Numbered from the stretch's first letter, positions 1 through 7,759 are shown. The stretch is 20,599 nucleotides of DNA from an uncultured Dysosmobacter sp. (GCA_934504065.1 CAKSVQ010000027.1:1-20599), one strand, 5' to 3'. Notes: generated from the sequence alone by a model not told the origin. A program made the numbers and translations.

Positions 1-392
<392 letters not shown>

Positions 393-404
393 TCAAATCT
401 TTGG

Positions 405-446
405 ATACGCAAAGGGAACGTAGAAACGATTGCGCAAACGATTTGC
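405..446. promoter_or_regulatory. Two operator-like sites in the gap leader
   Basis: ATACGCAAA at 405-413 and ATTGCGCAAA at 429-438, the latter running on into CGATTTGC so that GCAAA-CGA-TTTGC forms an inverted repeat at 434-446. The same CGCAAA core occurs twice in front of the divergent LacI-family gene. The core matches half of the Escherichia coli PurR operator (ACGCAAAC). Both sites lie downstream of the predicted gap transcription start, a position that suits repression. Binding is inferred. Confidence 0.55.
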
Positions 447-467
447 TTAATGAATTATCTGTTTAAT

Positions 468-496
468 AGGATAGCACACCTGCGTTCTTTTGGCAA
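468..496 (-). promoter_or_regulatory. Predicted gap promoter
   Basis: On the minus strand TTGCCA (491-496) is followed after 17 bases by TATCCT (468-473). Transcription would start near 461, leaving a leader of about 85 bases that contains both gap-side operator-like sites. Inferred from sequence only. Confidence 0.6.
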
Positions 497-594
497 CTGT
501 CATTTCAAATAACAATCAAAAAGACGAATTGTGTAATTTTAATAATAATGTTTGGCTTTTTTGAAAATATCCGTTGAAAAAAGGGGAAAAAACC

Positions 595-623
595 TTGACG
601 GATACCCGCCAATGTCCTATACT
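595..623 (+). promoter_or_regulatory. Predicted promoter of the LacI-family gene
   Basis: TTGACG (595-600), a 17-base spacer and TATACT (618-623) make a near-consensus sigma-A promoter. Transcription would begin near 630, directly in front of the two operator-like sites at 640-669. Confidence 0.75.
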
Positions 624-639
624 GAATGAGAAATAATTG

Positions 640-669
640 ATTACGCAAATGAAAATTCAGTTGCGCAAA
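640..669. promoter_or_regulatory. Two operator-like sites upstream of the LacI-family gene
   Basis: ATTACGCAAA (640-649) and GTTGCGCAAA (660-669) repeat the CGCAAA core seen in the gap leader. Both lie between the predicted transcription start and the ATG at 682, as expected for autorepression. TTGCGCAA is a perfect 8-base palindrome found here at 661-668 and on the gap side at 430-437. Confidence 0.55.
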
Positions 670-681
670 GGGGGAAGGCAG

Positions 682-1689
682 ATGAAAGTGACCATCAGCG
701 ACGTGGCGCGCCTTGCGGGCGTTTCCACTGCCACGGTGTCCCACACCATCAATAACACCCGCTATGTTTCCGGTGAGACAAAGGAAAAGGTCTATCAGGC
801 CATTGCGGAGCTGGGCTACACGCCGGACGCCTCGGCCCGCAGCTTCCGCACGGGCAAGAAGAAGACGGTGGGCTTTATTGTGCCCGATATTTCCAACAAG
901 TTTTTCGGAACGATGATCGAGGCGGTGGAAAACTACCTCTCGGCCCACGGCTACTATCTCATCATCGCCAACACCAAGGAGGACGCCGGACGGGAGGAGA
1001 CGAACATCCGCCTGCTGACGGCGGGACTGGTGGACGGTTTGCTGGTGGCCAGCACCATGGAGGATTTCCAGCGCTTTGACGAGCTGATCCCCGCGGGCTT
1101 CCCGGTGGTGCTGGTGGACCGCACCTTTGATACGAAGAAGTATTCTTCCATCTGCGTGTCCAACTTCCAGCCCATCTACCGCAGTGTATGCCGTCTGGCG
1201 GGAAAAGGCGCACGGCGGGTTGGCATCATCGGCGGCCTGCCCCGGCTGTCCTCTACGAAGGAGCGTATCTCCGCCTATCAGCAGGCGGTGGCCGACTGCG
1301 GCCTTGCTCAGGAAGAGGGCCTGATCCGCTACGGCGACTCCATGGAAAACAGCGCCCCCGCCTGTTTGGACCAGCTGCTGGAGGAAAAGTGCGACGCCAT
1401 TATCGTCTGTCAGGGCCTGATGGCGTGGGAGACCATTATTTACCTCCAGAAAAAGGGCATCCAGCTGGCAAAGGACATCGACCTTGTCAGCTTTGTGGAT
1501 TATGATTCCAACTTCTATCAGCTTTATGCCGAGCAGATGGACTGCATCGTCCAGCCGGTAGAGGAATTGGGCACCGCCGCGGGGGAGCAGATCCTCCGCC
1601 GCATCGAAAAGCCGGAGGCTCCGGTGTTTGAAAAGGTGCTGACCTCTGCCTATCAGCCCTGCGAAGCGCCGGGCAGCAAGGAAAAATGA
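682..1689 (+). CDS. LacI-family transcriptional regulator, PurR-like DNA-binding domain
   Basis: A 335-residue repressor of the LacI/GalR family. Residues 3-25 are the helix-turn-helix (VTISDVARLAGVS then TATVSHTINN), very close to E. coli PurR over the recognition helix. The hinge follows at about 47-58, and residues 60-330 form a periplasmic-binding-protein-like effector domain starting VGFIVPDISNKFFG. At the hinge position where PurR and LacI have the minor-groove leucine, this protein has Phe55 (ARSFRTG). I chose ATG 682 because it follows GGGGGAAGG and starts the conserved domain; an upstream in-frame TTG at 637 lies inside the operator region. It probably represses gap and itself through the CGCAAA sites. 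The effector is unknown: similarity in the DNA-reading helix does not show that it senses purines. Confidence 0.9.
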   Translation: MKVTISDVARLAGVSTATVSHTINNTRYVSGETKEKVYQAIAELGYTPDASARSFRTGKKKTVGFIVPDISNKFFGTMIEAVENYLSAHGYYLIIANTKEDAGREETNIRLLTAGLVDGLLVASTMEDFQRFDELIPAGFPVVLVDRTFDTKKYSSICVSNFQPIYRSVCRLAGKGARRVGIIGGLPRLSSTKERISAYQQAVADCGLAQEEGLIRYGDSMENSAPACLDQLLEEKCDAIIVCQGLMAWETIIYLQKKGIQLAKDIDLVSFVDYDSNFYQLYAEQMDCIVQPVEELGTAAGEQILRRIEKPEAPVFEKVLTSAYQPCEAPGSKEK

Positions 1690-1693
1690 AGCA

Positions 1694-1724
1694 AAAGGGC
1701 GGCCTGAAAAAGGCCGCCTTTTTT
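1694..1724 (+). terminator. Intrinsic terminator after the LacI-family gene
   Basis: GGCGGCCT (1698-1705), loop GAAAA, AGGCCGCC (1711-1718), then six T. It lies 5 bases after the stop codon. Confidence 0.9.
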
Positions 1725-1797
1725 CAGTATACGTGAAATGCGGTGAATTCCATCCATGAAGAAAAGCCCGATGGGCGGAAAGAACAGGGAGGACGGT

Positions 1798-2751
1798 ATG
1801 AAAGTAAACAGACGGCTGCGGTTCGCGGCGCTGATGCTGGCGGCCGCGGCAGTGGTTCTGGCGGCGGTGATGTGGGCCCTGCCGGGGAAAAGCGCTCCGG
1901 ACAGCGGCTGGGTGACGGGCGACGGCAGCGGCGACTTCCACTACCAGTTTACGGACGGGACCCGGTCCTTCGCCATCTGTCAGGAGACCTATGAGAATGG
2001 CGTGTGCACCCTGCCGCTTTCCGCGCTGGTGCTGGGCACCATGGAGGATCAGGGCGGCGTGACGCCGCGGCACGGGAAATTTTCCATGGAGGCCGCCGCG
2101 CTCTCCGGCCTGACGATCTCCATGGCGGACGGCACGACAGCATCCTACCCCGGCCTGCTGGCGGGAGGGGATGTAGTGTCCGCTGTCTGGCGGCAGGAGC
2201 GTGTGGAATTGCCGGAAGAGGGCAGCGTGATCCTGGGCGTTGTTTGCACCGGAAGCGCCGCGCCGGAGCTTGCAGCGATCGAAGAGCAGGGGGCGGCGCA
2301 GGCCCTGCGGGGATATGACAGCGCGTCGGTGCTGCGTCTGGCGGTCTCCGGGGATGGAAGTCTGGAACAGCTGGACGATCTGGGCCAGCGGCTGTACGCC
2401 ATGGCTCCGGTGGCGCAGGCGGACAGCTCTGGTATCCGGTCCATTCTCTCTGCGCTGGGCGTGGACGGGGCTTACGAGGTGGTGACCTATGAACAGGCCG
2501 TGGAGCTTGCCTTTGTGGAAATTCCTGACGCGGAGCAGCAGGCGGCGCTGGAACGGGGTGCGCGGCTGCTGTTGGCACTGAGCAGTGATGTGGACGAGGT
2601 CAGCATTTCCAGCTACGCTTTCCGCGGTGGCATCCCGATCTGCCGCTGTGATCTGGAAGAGCTGGACGCGCTGGCGGTCAGCCATGGCTATGCCGACGGA
2701 CGGGACATGGGACGCTCGGTGCAGGGCATCCGGCAGCTGCTGGAGAAATAA
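1798..2751 (+). CDS. Membrane-anchored or secreted protein of unknown function
   Basis: About 317 residues. An N-terminal basic stretch (MKVNRRLR) and a hydrophobic segment at about residues 9-25 give a signal peptide or membrane anchor, so the rest should lie outside the membrane. I do not recognise the whole protein. The last 100 or so residues, with LLLALSSDVDEVSISSY followed by a short basic or acidic helical tail, resemble the C-terminal part of DUF4825 proteins of Firmicutes, but this is a weak impression. ATG 1798 is chosen because AGGGAGG ends 5 bases before it; an in-frame ATG at 1756 would add a hydrophilic leader without a good ribosome site. It stands alone between two hairpins, so it is likely a single-gene transcript. 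Confidence 0.75.
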   Translation: MKVNRRLRFAALMLAAAAVVLAAVMWALPGKSAPDSGWVTGDGSGDFHYQFTDGTRSFAICQETYENGVCTLPLSALVLGTMEDQGGVTPRHGKFSMEAAALSGLTISMADGTTASYPGLLAGGDVVSAVWRQERVELPEEGSVILGVVCTGSAAPELAAIEEQGAAQALRGYDSASVLRLAVSGDGSLEQLDDLGQRLYAMAPVAQADSSGIRSILSALGVDGAYEVVTYEQAVELAFVEIPDAEQQAALERGARLLLALSSDVDEVSISSYAFRGGIPICRCDLEELDALAVSHGYADGRDMGRSVQGIRQLLEK

Positions 2752-2771
2752 GACGAAAGATGAAAGATAAA

Positions 2772-2812
2772 GGCCGCCCCGGTACTGTGATGTACCGGGG
2801 CGGCCAGCTTTT
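2772..2812 (+). terminator. Strong hairpin, probable terminator
   Basis: A perfect 14-bp GC-rich stem (GGCCGCCCCGGTAC at 2772-2785, partner at 2792-2805) with loop TGTGAT, then AGC and only four T. It sits 20 bases after the stop of the preceding gene. The short T tract makes termination likely but not certain. Confidence 0.65.
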
Positions 2813-2843
2813 CGATAAAGCACATCTCGCAATCGTCGTGCGC

Positions 2844-3013
2844 AAAAGCCTCGCAGAGTTCCGGCATCCGCAGATGACGGAAAAAATTTTAATTCCGTTT
2901 TTTCCGGGGACATGCGCCTCGGAAAAAACACCGCTTAGTCCGCAAGTGTGCGAGCGTAGCGAGTGCGCGCGGCGGACTGCATCCCTTTTCGCAGAAATGC
3001 TTGCATTTCTGCG
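2844..3013. repeat. Multi-hairpin intergenic element A
   Basis: No gene lies here; instead there are four hairpins in a row. First, AAAAGCCTCGCAGAGTT (2844-2860) leads into stem TTCCG-g-CAT / ATG-a-CGGAA around the loop CCGCAG (2859-2882). Second, stem TTTTTTCCG / CGGAAAAAA around a loop containing GACATGCGC (2898-2928). Third, AGTCCGC / GCGGACT closes a GC-rich interior (2937-2978). Fourth is an 11-bp stem CGCAGAAATGC / GCATTTCTGCG (2990-3013). The same order and loops recur with different stem sequences at 15134-15316. None of the stems has a T tract placed like a terminator. It ends 15 bases from the stop of the convergent ygfK. Confidence 0.7.
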
Positions 3014-3028
3014 AGCGCGTATGCGCTA

Positions 3029-5977
3029 TTACAGGAGATACGTGTACTTGGTGAGGACGGTGAGGATGAAGACCTCGATGTCGGCGGGGAGGTCGTTTTT
3101 GCCGTCCAGATCGGCCTCGAAGACCTTGCCGTTCAGGCGCACCAGCACCCGGCGGCCGCCAAGGGGCAGGAAACCGGAGTTGTTCACGCTCTCGTCGAAG
3201 CCCTCACGGGTCAGGAACAGGGTGAACTTATCCCGGTAGGGAGCGGAGTCATAGGGGCAGAAGATGGCGCAGTTGCCGCACTCGTTGCACATCCGGTCCA
3301 CGTGCAGGATCTGATGGCGGCCATCCGGCAGCGCAACGACCACATTGGCCCGGTTGGGGCACACGTCGGCACAGGTCTGGCAGACCACATTGCAGGTCAG
3401 GCAGCGCTCGCCCTCGCACTTGGCGGATTCGCACAGGATACCCTTTTTGGCAATGGCCTCGGCCCGGGTGGCCCTGGCGCTGGCGGGGATGGCGAACTTG
3501 TGGGCTTCGCCGATCACGGCGTTGGCAAAGCCCTGCGCGTCGGCAATGCCTTCCACCACCGTGGCGGGGCCGCGCATGGCGTCTCCTCCGGCGTAAACGC
3601 CCTCCAGATTGGTCTTGAAGGCGGGAATGCCCTTTTCGTCCACTTCAATGCCGTTGGCGGTGAACAGCCCTGCGTCTACCTTTTCACCCACGGCGGAGAT
3701 TACGGTGTCGCAGGGAATTTCCACGAATTCCCCGGTGGGAACGGGCTTGCGGCGGCCCTTTTCATCCGGCTCGCCCAGCTTCATCTTCTCGCACTTGAGA
3801 TGGCCGTCCGCCTGCTCCACAGGGGCCACCAGCTCCAAAAATTCCACGCCGTCGGCAATAGCCAGCTCCAGTTCCTCCGCGTCGGCGGGCATATACTTCT
3901 TCGTCCGGCGGTAGACCAGCGTGGAGGACTGCGCCCCGGCCCGCAGGGCCGCCCGGGCGGCATCCATGGCGGTGTTGCCGCCGCCCACCACGGCCACATG
4001 GCCCAGAGAAACGTCCTTGCCTGCTTTCAGGTCCTTCAGCCAGCCGATGACGGGCACCACGTTGCCGGGAATGTCCAGCCGTCCGGCCTTCCACGCACCC
4101 ACGGCGAAGAAAATGTGGGTGTAGCCCTGCGCCCTCAGCTCGGCGACAGAGGGGGCGGGGGTGTTCAGCCGGACCTCCACGCCCATCTTTTCCATCAGGG
4201 CGGCGTCACGGTCGATGGCTTTATCGGAAATGCGGAAGGAGGGAATGACCTGCCGCACCACGCCGCCCAGCTTGTCGGCATGCTCAAAAAGGGTGACGGG
4301 AATTCCGGCCCGGCCAAGGAAATAGGCCGCGGACATACCCGTGGGGCCGCCGCCGATGATGGCGGCCCTGCGCCCGTCGGTGACCGGGGCAGGGGAGGTG
4401 ATCTTCGCCATGTATTCTGCATAGCCCCGCTGGGCAGCCACCAGCTTGGTGGCGCGGATCTGCACGGACTCGTCATAGAAATTCCGGGTGCATTTGGTCT
4501 GGCAGCGGTGGGCGCAGATCGTGCCGGTGATGAAGGGCAGGGGGTTCTTTTCCGTGATGAGCCGCAGCGCGGAGGCGTACTGCCCCTTGCGGCACAGCTC
4601 GATGTATTCGGGAATGTCCTGCCCGATGGGGCACCCGCTCTTGCAGGGTGCGGTGAAGCAGTCCGTCAGGGGGACTTTTTCATAGAGCTTACGGCGGGGC
4701 AGGGGCTTGATGTCCTTGACATGGTACTTGTCAGAGCGGGCAGCCATCGCCAGCGCCTCGATCTTGCCCACATCCACCCCGGTGAAAGGCTTGAAGTCCA
4801 TGGCGTCCAGCTTGTCGCCGATCTGGACGAAGCGCTGATAGCCGCCGGGCTTGAGCTCGGTGGTGGCCATGGTGATGGGCCAGATGCCGCAGGCAAAGAG
4901 TTTGTCGATGTTGAACGCGTCCGCGCCGCCGGCATAGGAAATGCGCAGCCTGCCGCCGAACTCCCGGGAGATGCGGGCGGCCATGGTGGTGGTCAGGGGG
5001 AAGAGGGACTTGCCCGCCATGTACATTTCTTCGCTGGGTAGTTCATGGGCCTTTACGTCCACGGGGAAGGTGTTGGAAAGCTTCAAGCCGAACTCCAGCC
5101 CCTGCGCGTCGGCCAGCGCCTGTAGGCGGTGGAACATGGGCACGGCGTCGGCATATTGCAGGTCCTCGTTGAAATGATGGTCGTCAAAGGCGATGTAATC
5201 ATAGCCCATGCCATCGAGAATGGAGCGGGCGGTCTCATAGCCCAGAATGGTGGGGTTGCACTTGACAAAGGTGTGCAGGTGCTTTTTCTCCAGCAGGTAA
5301 GAGGCAATGCGCTCGATCTCGTCCGGCGGGCAGCCGTGCAGGGTGGAGACCGTGACGCTGCCGGAGACGTGGGGCGTGATGGTATCAATATAATCGCTTT
5401 CGGCGGGGAAGAATTCCTTCAGGACGCGGATGCACTCCTGAAAGACCGGGGTAGCGCTGGCGTCGATCATGCCGTTTAGGAACGTGTCGATCTTCTCGCC
5501 CTGAATGCCCGCCAGATCATAGCCGACAGACATGTTGAAGACGAAGCCGTTGGGGTCGCCAAGGCCATATACCTTTGCCATGATCTTCAGCGCGCACCAC
5601 GCCTTGACGTATTCCTCAAAGGCCTGCTGCACGTATAGCTCCGTGGACCATTCGCAGTTATAGCACTCGTCTTCGGCCAGAATGCAGGGGCGGGAGATGC
5701 AGGCAGCCAGCTCCGCGCCGTCCATTTTCTGCACGGTTTTCAGCTCGAAGAACCGGGCGCCGCCGAAGTATCCGGCAACGATGTTCTGCGCAAGCTGGGT
5801 GTTGGGGCCGGCGGCGGGACCGAAAGGCGTTTCAATGGTCTCGCCGAAAATGGGCAGCTTTTTCACGCCCGCCCGATAGGGCTTGTGCACGCCGAATACC
5901 GAGCTGTCGCGCTGGTATTCCGTGGTGATCCAGGTCATCAATTCCCGGAAGGGAATGGGGGTCATCAGTTCAGACAT
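3029..5977 (-). CDS. ygfK: YgfK-type flavin/iron-sulfur oxidoreductase (putative selenate reductase subunit family)
   Basis: About 982 residues, the family's usual size. Residues 1-430 resemble the dihydroorotate/dihydropyrimidine dehydrogenase barrel (TPFGPAAGPNTQLAQN; VSTLHGCPPDEIE; the lysine in KCNPT). Around 440-500 is a GltD-like cysteine region (CFTAPCKSGCP, CAHRCQTKC). Two nucleotide-binding folds follow, GGGPTGMSAAYFLG near 545 for FAD and VVGGGNTAMDAA near 665 for NAD(P)H. The C-terminus has ferredoxin-type cysteines (CLTCNVVCQTCADVCP; CNECGNCAIFCPYD). The family occurs in clusters for selenium-dependent molybdenum hydroxylases and anaerobic purine/urate breakdown; selenate reduction itself is unproven. 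ATG 5977 follows AGGAGG by 7 bases; an upstream in-frame GTG adds a basic leader unlike the family. It lies 125 bp downstream of ssnA and is likely cotranscribed with it. Confidence 0.93.
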   Translation of the reverse strand: MSELMTPIPFRELMTWITTEYQRDSSVFGVHKPYRAGVKKLPIFGETIETPFGPAAGPNTQLAQNIVAGYFGGARFFELKTVQKMDGAELAACISRPCILAEDECYNCEWSTELYVQQAFEEYVKAWCALKIMAKVYGLGDPNGFVFNMSVGYDLAGIQGEKIDTFLNGMIDASATPVFQECIRVLKEFFPAESDYIDTITPHVSGSVTVSTLHGCPPDEIERIASYLLEKKHLHTFVKCNPTILGYETARSILDGMGYDYIAFDDHHFNEDLQYADAVPMFHRLQALADAQGLEFGLKLSNTFPVDVKAHELPSEEMYMAGKSLFPLTTTMAARISREFGGRLRISYAGGADAFNIDKLFACGIWPITMATTELKPGGYQRFVQIGDKLDAMDFKPFTGVDVGKIEALAMAARSDKYHVKDIKPLPRRKLYEKVPLTDCFTAPCKSGCPIGQDIPEYIELCRKGQYASALRLITEKNPLPFITGTICAHRCQTKCTRNFYDESVQIRATKLVAAQRGYAEYMAKITSPAPVTDGRRAAIIGGGPTGMSAAYFLGRAGIPVTLFEHADKLGGVVRQVIPSFRISDKAIDRDAALMEKMGVEVRLNTPAPSVAELRAQGYTHIFFAVGAWKAGRLDIPGNVVPVIGWLKDLKAGKDVSLGHVAVVGGGNTAMDAARAALRAGAQSSTLVYRRTKKYMPADAEELELAIADGVEFLELVAPVEQADGHLKCEKMKLGEPDEKGRRKPVPTGEFVEIPCDTVISAVGEKVDAGLFTANGIEVDEKGIPAFKTNLEGVYAGGDAMRGPATVVEGIADAQGFANAVIGEAHKFAIPASARATRAEAIAKKGILCESAKCEGERCLTCNVVCQTCADVCPNRANVVVALPDGRHQILHVDRMCNECGNCAIFCPYDSAPYRDKFTLFLTREGFDESVNNSGFLPLGGRRVLVRLNGKVFEADLDGKNDLPADIEVFILTVLTKYTYLL

Positions 5978-6039
5978 GGTAGTTCCTCCTTCTAGTGATG
6001 CAAAGAAGAACGTGCTCCTCTCCGTCCTTCTTCGCTTGC

Positions 6040-6082
6040 TGCGCCCCGCAGGGCGCACACCGCCGCGCAGACATCACGGCGG
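6040..6082. repeat. Two adjacent GC-rich hairpins between ssnA and ygfK
   Basis: TGCGCCC / GGGCGCA with loop CGCA (6040-6057), followed by CCGCCG / CGGCGG (6060-6082) with an 11-base loop. They sit inside the 125-bp gap of an otherwise tight operon. There is no T tract on the minus strand, so a processing or mRNA-stabilising role is more likely than termination. This is inference. Confidence 0.45.
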
Positions 6083-6102
6083 ACAGGCACTTTTTCGACG
6101 GT

Positions 6103-7446
6103 TTAGTAGCTGCGGTGGTTCAGCTTGCCCCACAGCCGCTTGGCGGATTCCAGCACGTGGGCGTTGACGGCTTCCTCGTCGATTTTGGTCAGCACCCGGT
6201 CGCGCATCAGAATTTCACCGTTGATCATGGTGGTCTGGCACTGGCGCCCGGTCATGCCGAAGATCATATGGCCGTCGATATTGGCGTCGGAGAACGGGGT
6301 GTAGGGCTTATAGTCCATCACGATCACGTCCGCCGCCGCGCCGGGCTTCAAAACGCCCAGCGTGGGGAAGCCGCACCGCGCGGCCATTTTGGCGTTGTTT
6401 TTAAACAGCATATCCGTGACCTCGCACCAGCCCACGTTGGGCAGGCATGCGTTGTGCCGCTGAGAGCACAGGGCCACCTTGATGGATTCAAGCATGTCGT
6501 TGGTATAGGCGTCGGTGCCCATGCCGATGAGAATGCCTTTCTTATAAAGCTGCAGCACGGGGGAGATGCCCACGGCGTTGCCCATGTTGGACTCAGGGTT
6601 GTTCACGCACATGGTATCCGTGGCCTTGATGATGTCCATCTCGGCGGTGTTGACGTGGATGCAGTGGCCAAGAATGGTCTTTTCACCCAGAATGCCGTGG
6701 TCCTGCAAACGCTGGACGGGACGGCGGCCATAATTCTGCAAACTGTCATACACGTCGTTCATGCCCTCGGAGACATGGATGTGGTAGCCCACGCGGCCGT
6801 TGTTGGCGGCGTTCATGCGGTCAAAGGTCTTGTCGGAAATGGTGAAGAGCGCATGTCCGCCGAACATGGCCTTGAGCATATCGCTGGGGTTTTTCTCGCA
6901 GTAGTCGATGAAGTCCTTGTTTTCCTGTACGGACTGGATGGACTTTTCCTCGCCGTCCCGGTCGCTGACCTCATAGCAGAGGCTGGCCCGCATGCCGAAT
7001 TCCCGGGCGACCTCAGCGATCTTCATCAAAGAGCCGGGAATTTCGCAGAAAGAGGCGTGATGGTCGAAGATCGTGGTGACGCCCTGCTTGATGCTGTCGA
7101 TCATCAGTGCCTGCGCGGAGGCGCGGGTGGCCTCCAGATCCAAGTTGCGGTCAATGGCCCACCACGTGCCGTCCAGCACCTCATAAAAATTGGTGGGGTT
7201 GTTGCCGTCGATGCTCAGGCCACGGGCCAGCGCGGAGTAGATATGGGTGTGGGCGTTGATAAGGCCGGGCATGATCACGCCGCCGTGGGCGTCCACAAAC
7301 TCCGCCTGGGGGTATTTGGCTTTCAGCTCCGCCGTGGCGCCGACTTCCACGATCCTGCCGCCGTCCGTGACCACGCCGCCGTCGCTCAGGTATCCCGCGC
7401 CGTCAGGGTCCCGGGTGATCACCTTGCCGTTTGCCAGTAAGATCAT
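6103..7446 (-). CDS. ssnA: SsnA-type amidohydrolase
   Basis: A 447-residue cytoplasmic metal-dependent hydrolase of the guanine-deaminase/chlorohydrolase branch, closest to SsnA of the selenium/purine clusters. Visible active-site pieces are the metal motif HTH (His66 and His68 in GLINAHTHIY), HIHVSEG (His224, Glu227), HCIHV (His261) and GMGTDAY (Asp312). Family knowledge suggests deamination or ring opening of a purine-derived compound; the substrate is not established. ATG 7446 is chosen because AAGGAGG lies 7 bases before it and it opens the usual N-terminal strand (MILLANGKVI); the upstream in-frame TTG at 7497 lies inside the leader terminator. It is the first gene of an operon with ygfK, behind a riboswitch-like leader. 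No molybdenum hydroxylase gene lies in the window. Confidence 0.92.
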   Translation of the reverse strand: MILLANGKVITRDPDGAGYLSDGGVVTDGGRIVEVGATAELKAKYPQAEFVDAHGGVIMPGLINAHTHIYSALARGLSIDGNNPTNFYEVLDGTWWAIDRNLDLEATRASAQALMIDSIKQGVTTIFDHHASFCEIPGSLMKIAEVAREFGMRASLCYEVSDRDGEEKSIQSVQENKDFIDYCEKNPSDMLKAMFGGHALFTISDKTFDRMNAANNGRVGYHIHVSEGMNDVYDSLQNYGRRPVQRLQDHGILGEKTILGHCIHVNTAEMDIIKATDTMCVNNPESNMGNAVGISPVLQLYKKGILIGMGTDAYTNDMLESIKVALCSQRHNACLPNVGWCEVTDMLFKNNAKMAARCGFPTLGVLKPGAAADVIVMDYKPYTPFSDANIDGHMIFGMTGRQCQTTMINGEILMRDRVLTKIDEEAVNAHVLESAKRLWGKLNHRSY

Positions 7447-7480
7447 ACAGAAACCTCCTTCAATGTTGCATTCGAATAAC

Positions 7481-7592
7481 AAAAAAAGACGCTTCAAACC
7501 AACTCTGGCTTGAAACGCCTATCCATGAGAAATGATAGGCGTCAGCCCGTGCGCGAAGCACTTCGTTGCAGCTATCACGTTCCCTGTGATTT
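7481..7592 (-). promoter_or_regulatory. Riboswitch-like attenuator leader of ssnA-ygfK
   Basis: Reading the minus strand from the predicted transcription start, the first element is hairpin ATCAC-AGGGAAC-GTGAT (7574-7590). A second hairpin opens with AGCTGC and CGAA and closes with TTCG, GCA and GCT (about 7544-7575). Next is an antiterminator stem ACGCCTATC / GATAGGCGT (7515-7542). Last is a terminator stem GGCGTTTCAA / TTGAAGCGTC (7488-7519) followed by seven T (7481-7487). The last two share bases 7515-7519 and cannot form together. This layout is that of a transcription-attenuating riboswitch. I could not place the aptamer-like part in a known class with confidence. Confidence 0.7.
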
Positions 7593-7593
7593 T

Positions 7594-7622
7594 ATTGTAA
7601 AGGACAACCACCTGAAATGCAA
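7594..7622 (-). promoter_or_regulatory. Predicted ssnA-ygfK promoter
   Basis: On the minus strand TTGCAT (7617-7622), a 17-base spacer and TACAAT (7594-7599). Transcription would start within a few bases of the first leader hairpin, as is common for riboswitch leaders. Confidence 0.65.
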
Positions 7623-7693
7623 GCAGGTAACCTGAAAAAAATTTAGGCAGATTTTGTACAGTTTGCCAGCCGCCCGCCTGTTTTCGGCGCGGT

Positions 7694-7723
7694 TTGACAA
7701 CCGGCGGCCTTTTCTGGTATGCT
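7694..7723 (+). promoter_or_regulatory. Predicted promoter of the AGCS symporter gene
   Basis: TTGACA (7694-7699), an 18-base spacer and TATGCT (7718-7723). It lies inside the apparent N-terminal extension of the open frame, which argues for the ATG at 7760 as the true start. Confidence 0.65.
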
Positions 7724-7759
7724 GGAAAGGATTCAAATGAGAAGGGGAACTATAATTTT

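Noticed and set aside
505..2931. 808-residue open frame on the minus strand
   Set aside because: It runs opposite to the LacI-family gene and the next gene. Its composition is rich in Arg, His and Gln, with no domain and no ribosome site; it arises from GC-rich codon bias.
2963..5041. 692-residue open frame on the plus strand
   Set aside because: Antisense shadow of ygfK, rich in Gly, His and Val with no known motif.
5978..6102. A third copy of the A/B element in the ssnA-ygfK gap
   Set aside because: Only GACAT inside one hairpin loop is shared; the entry sequence and hairpin order are absent.
5995..7440. 481-residue open frame on the plus strand
   Set aside because: Antisense shadow of ssnA; no ribosome site or domain.
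7447..7497. N-terminal extension of SsnA from TTG 7497
   Set aside because: It lies in the leader terminator; AAGGAGG and the family start point to ATG 7446.
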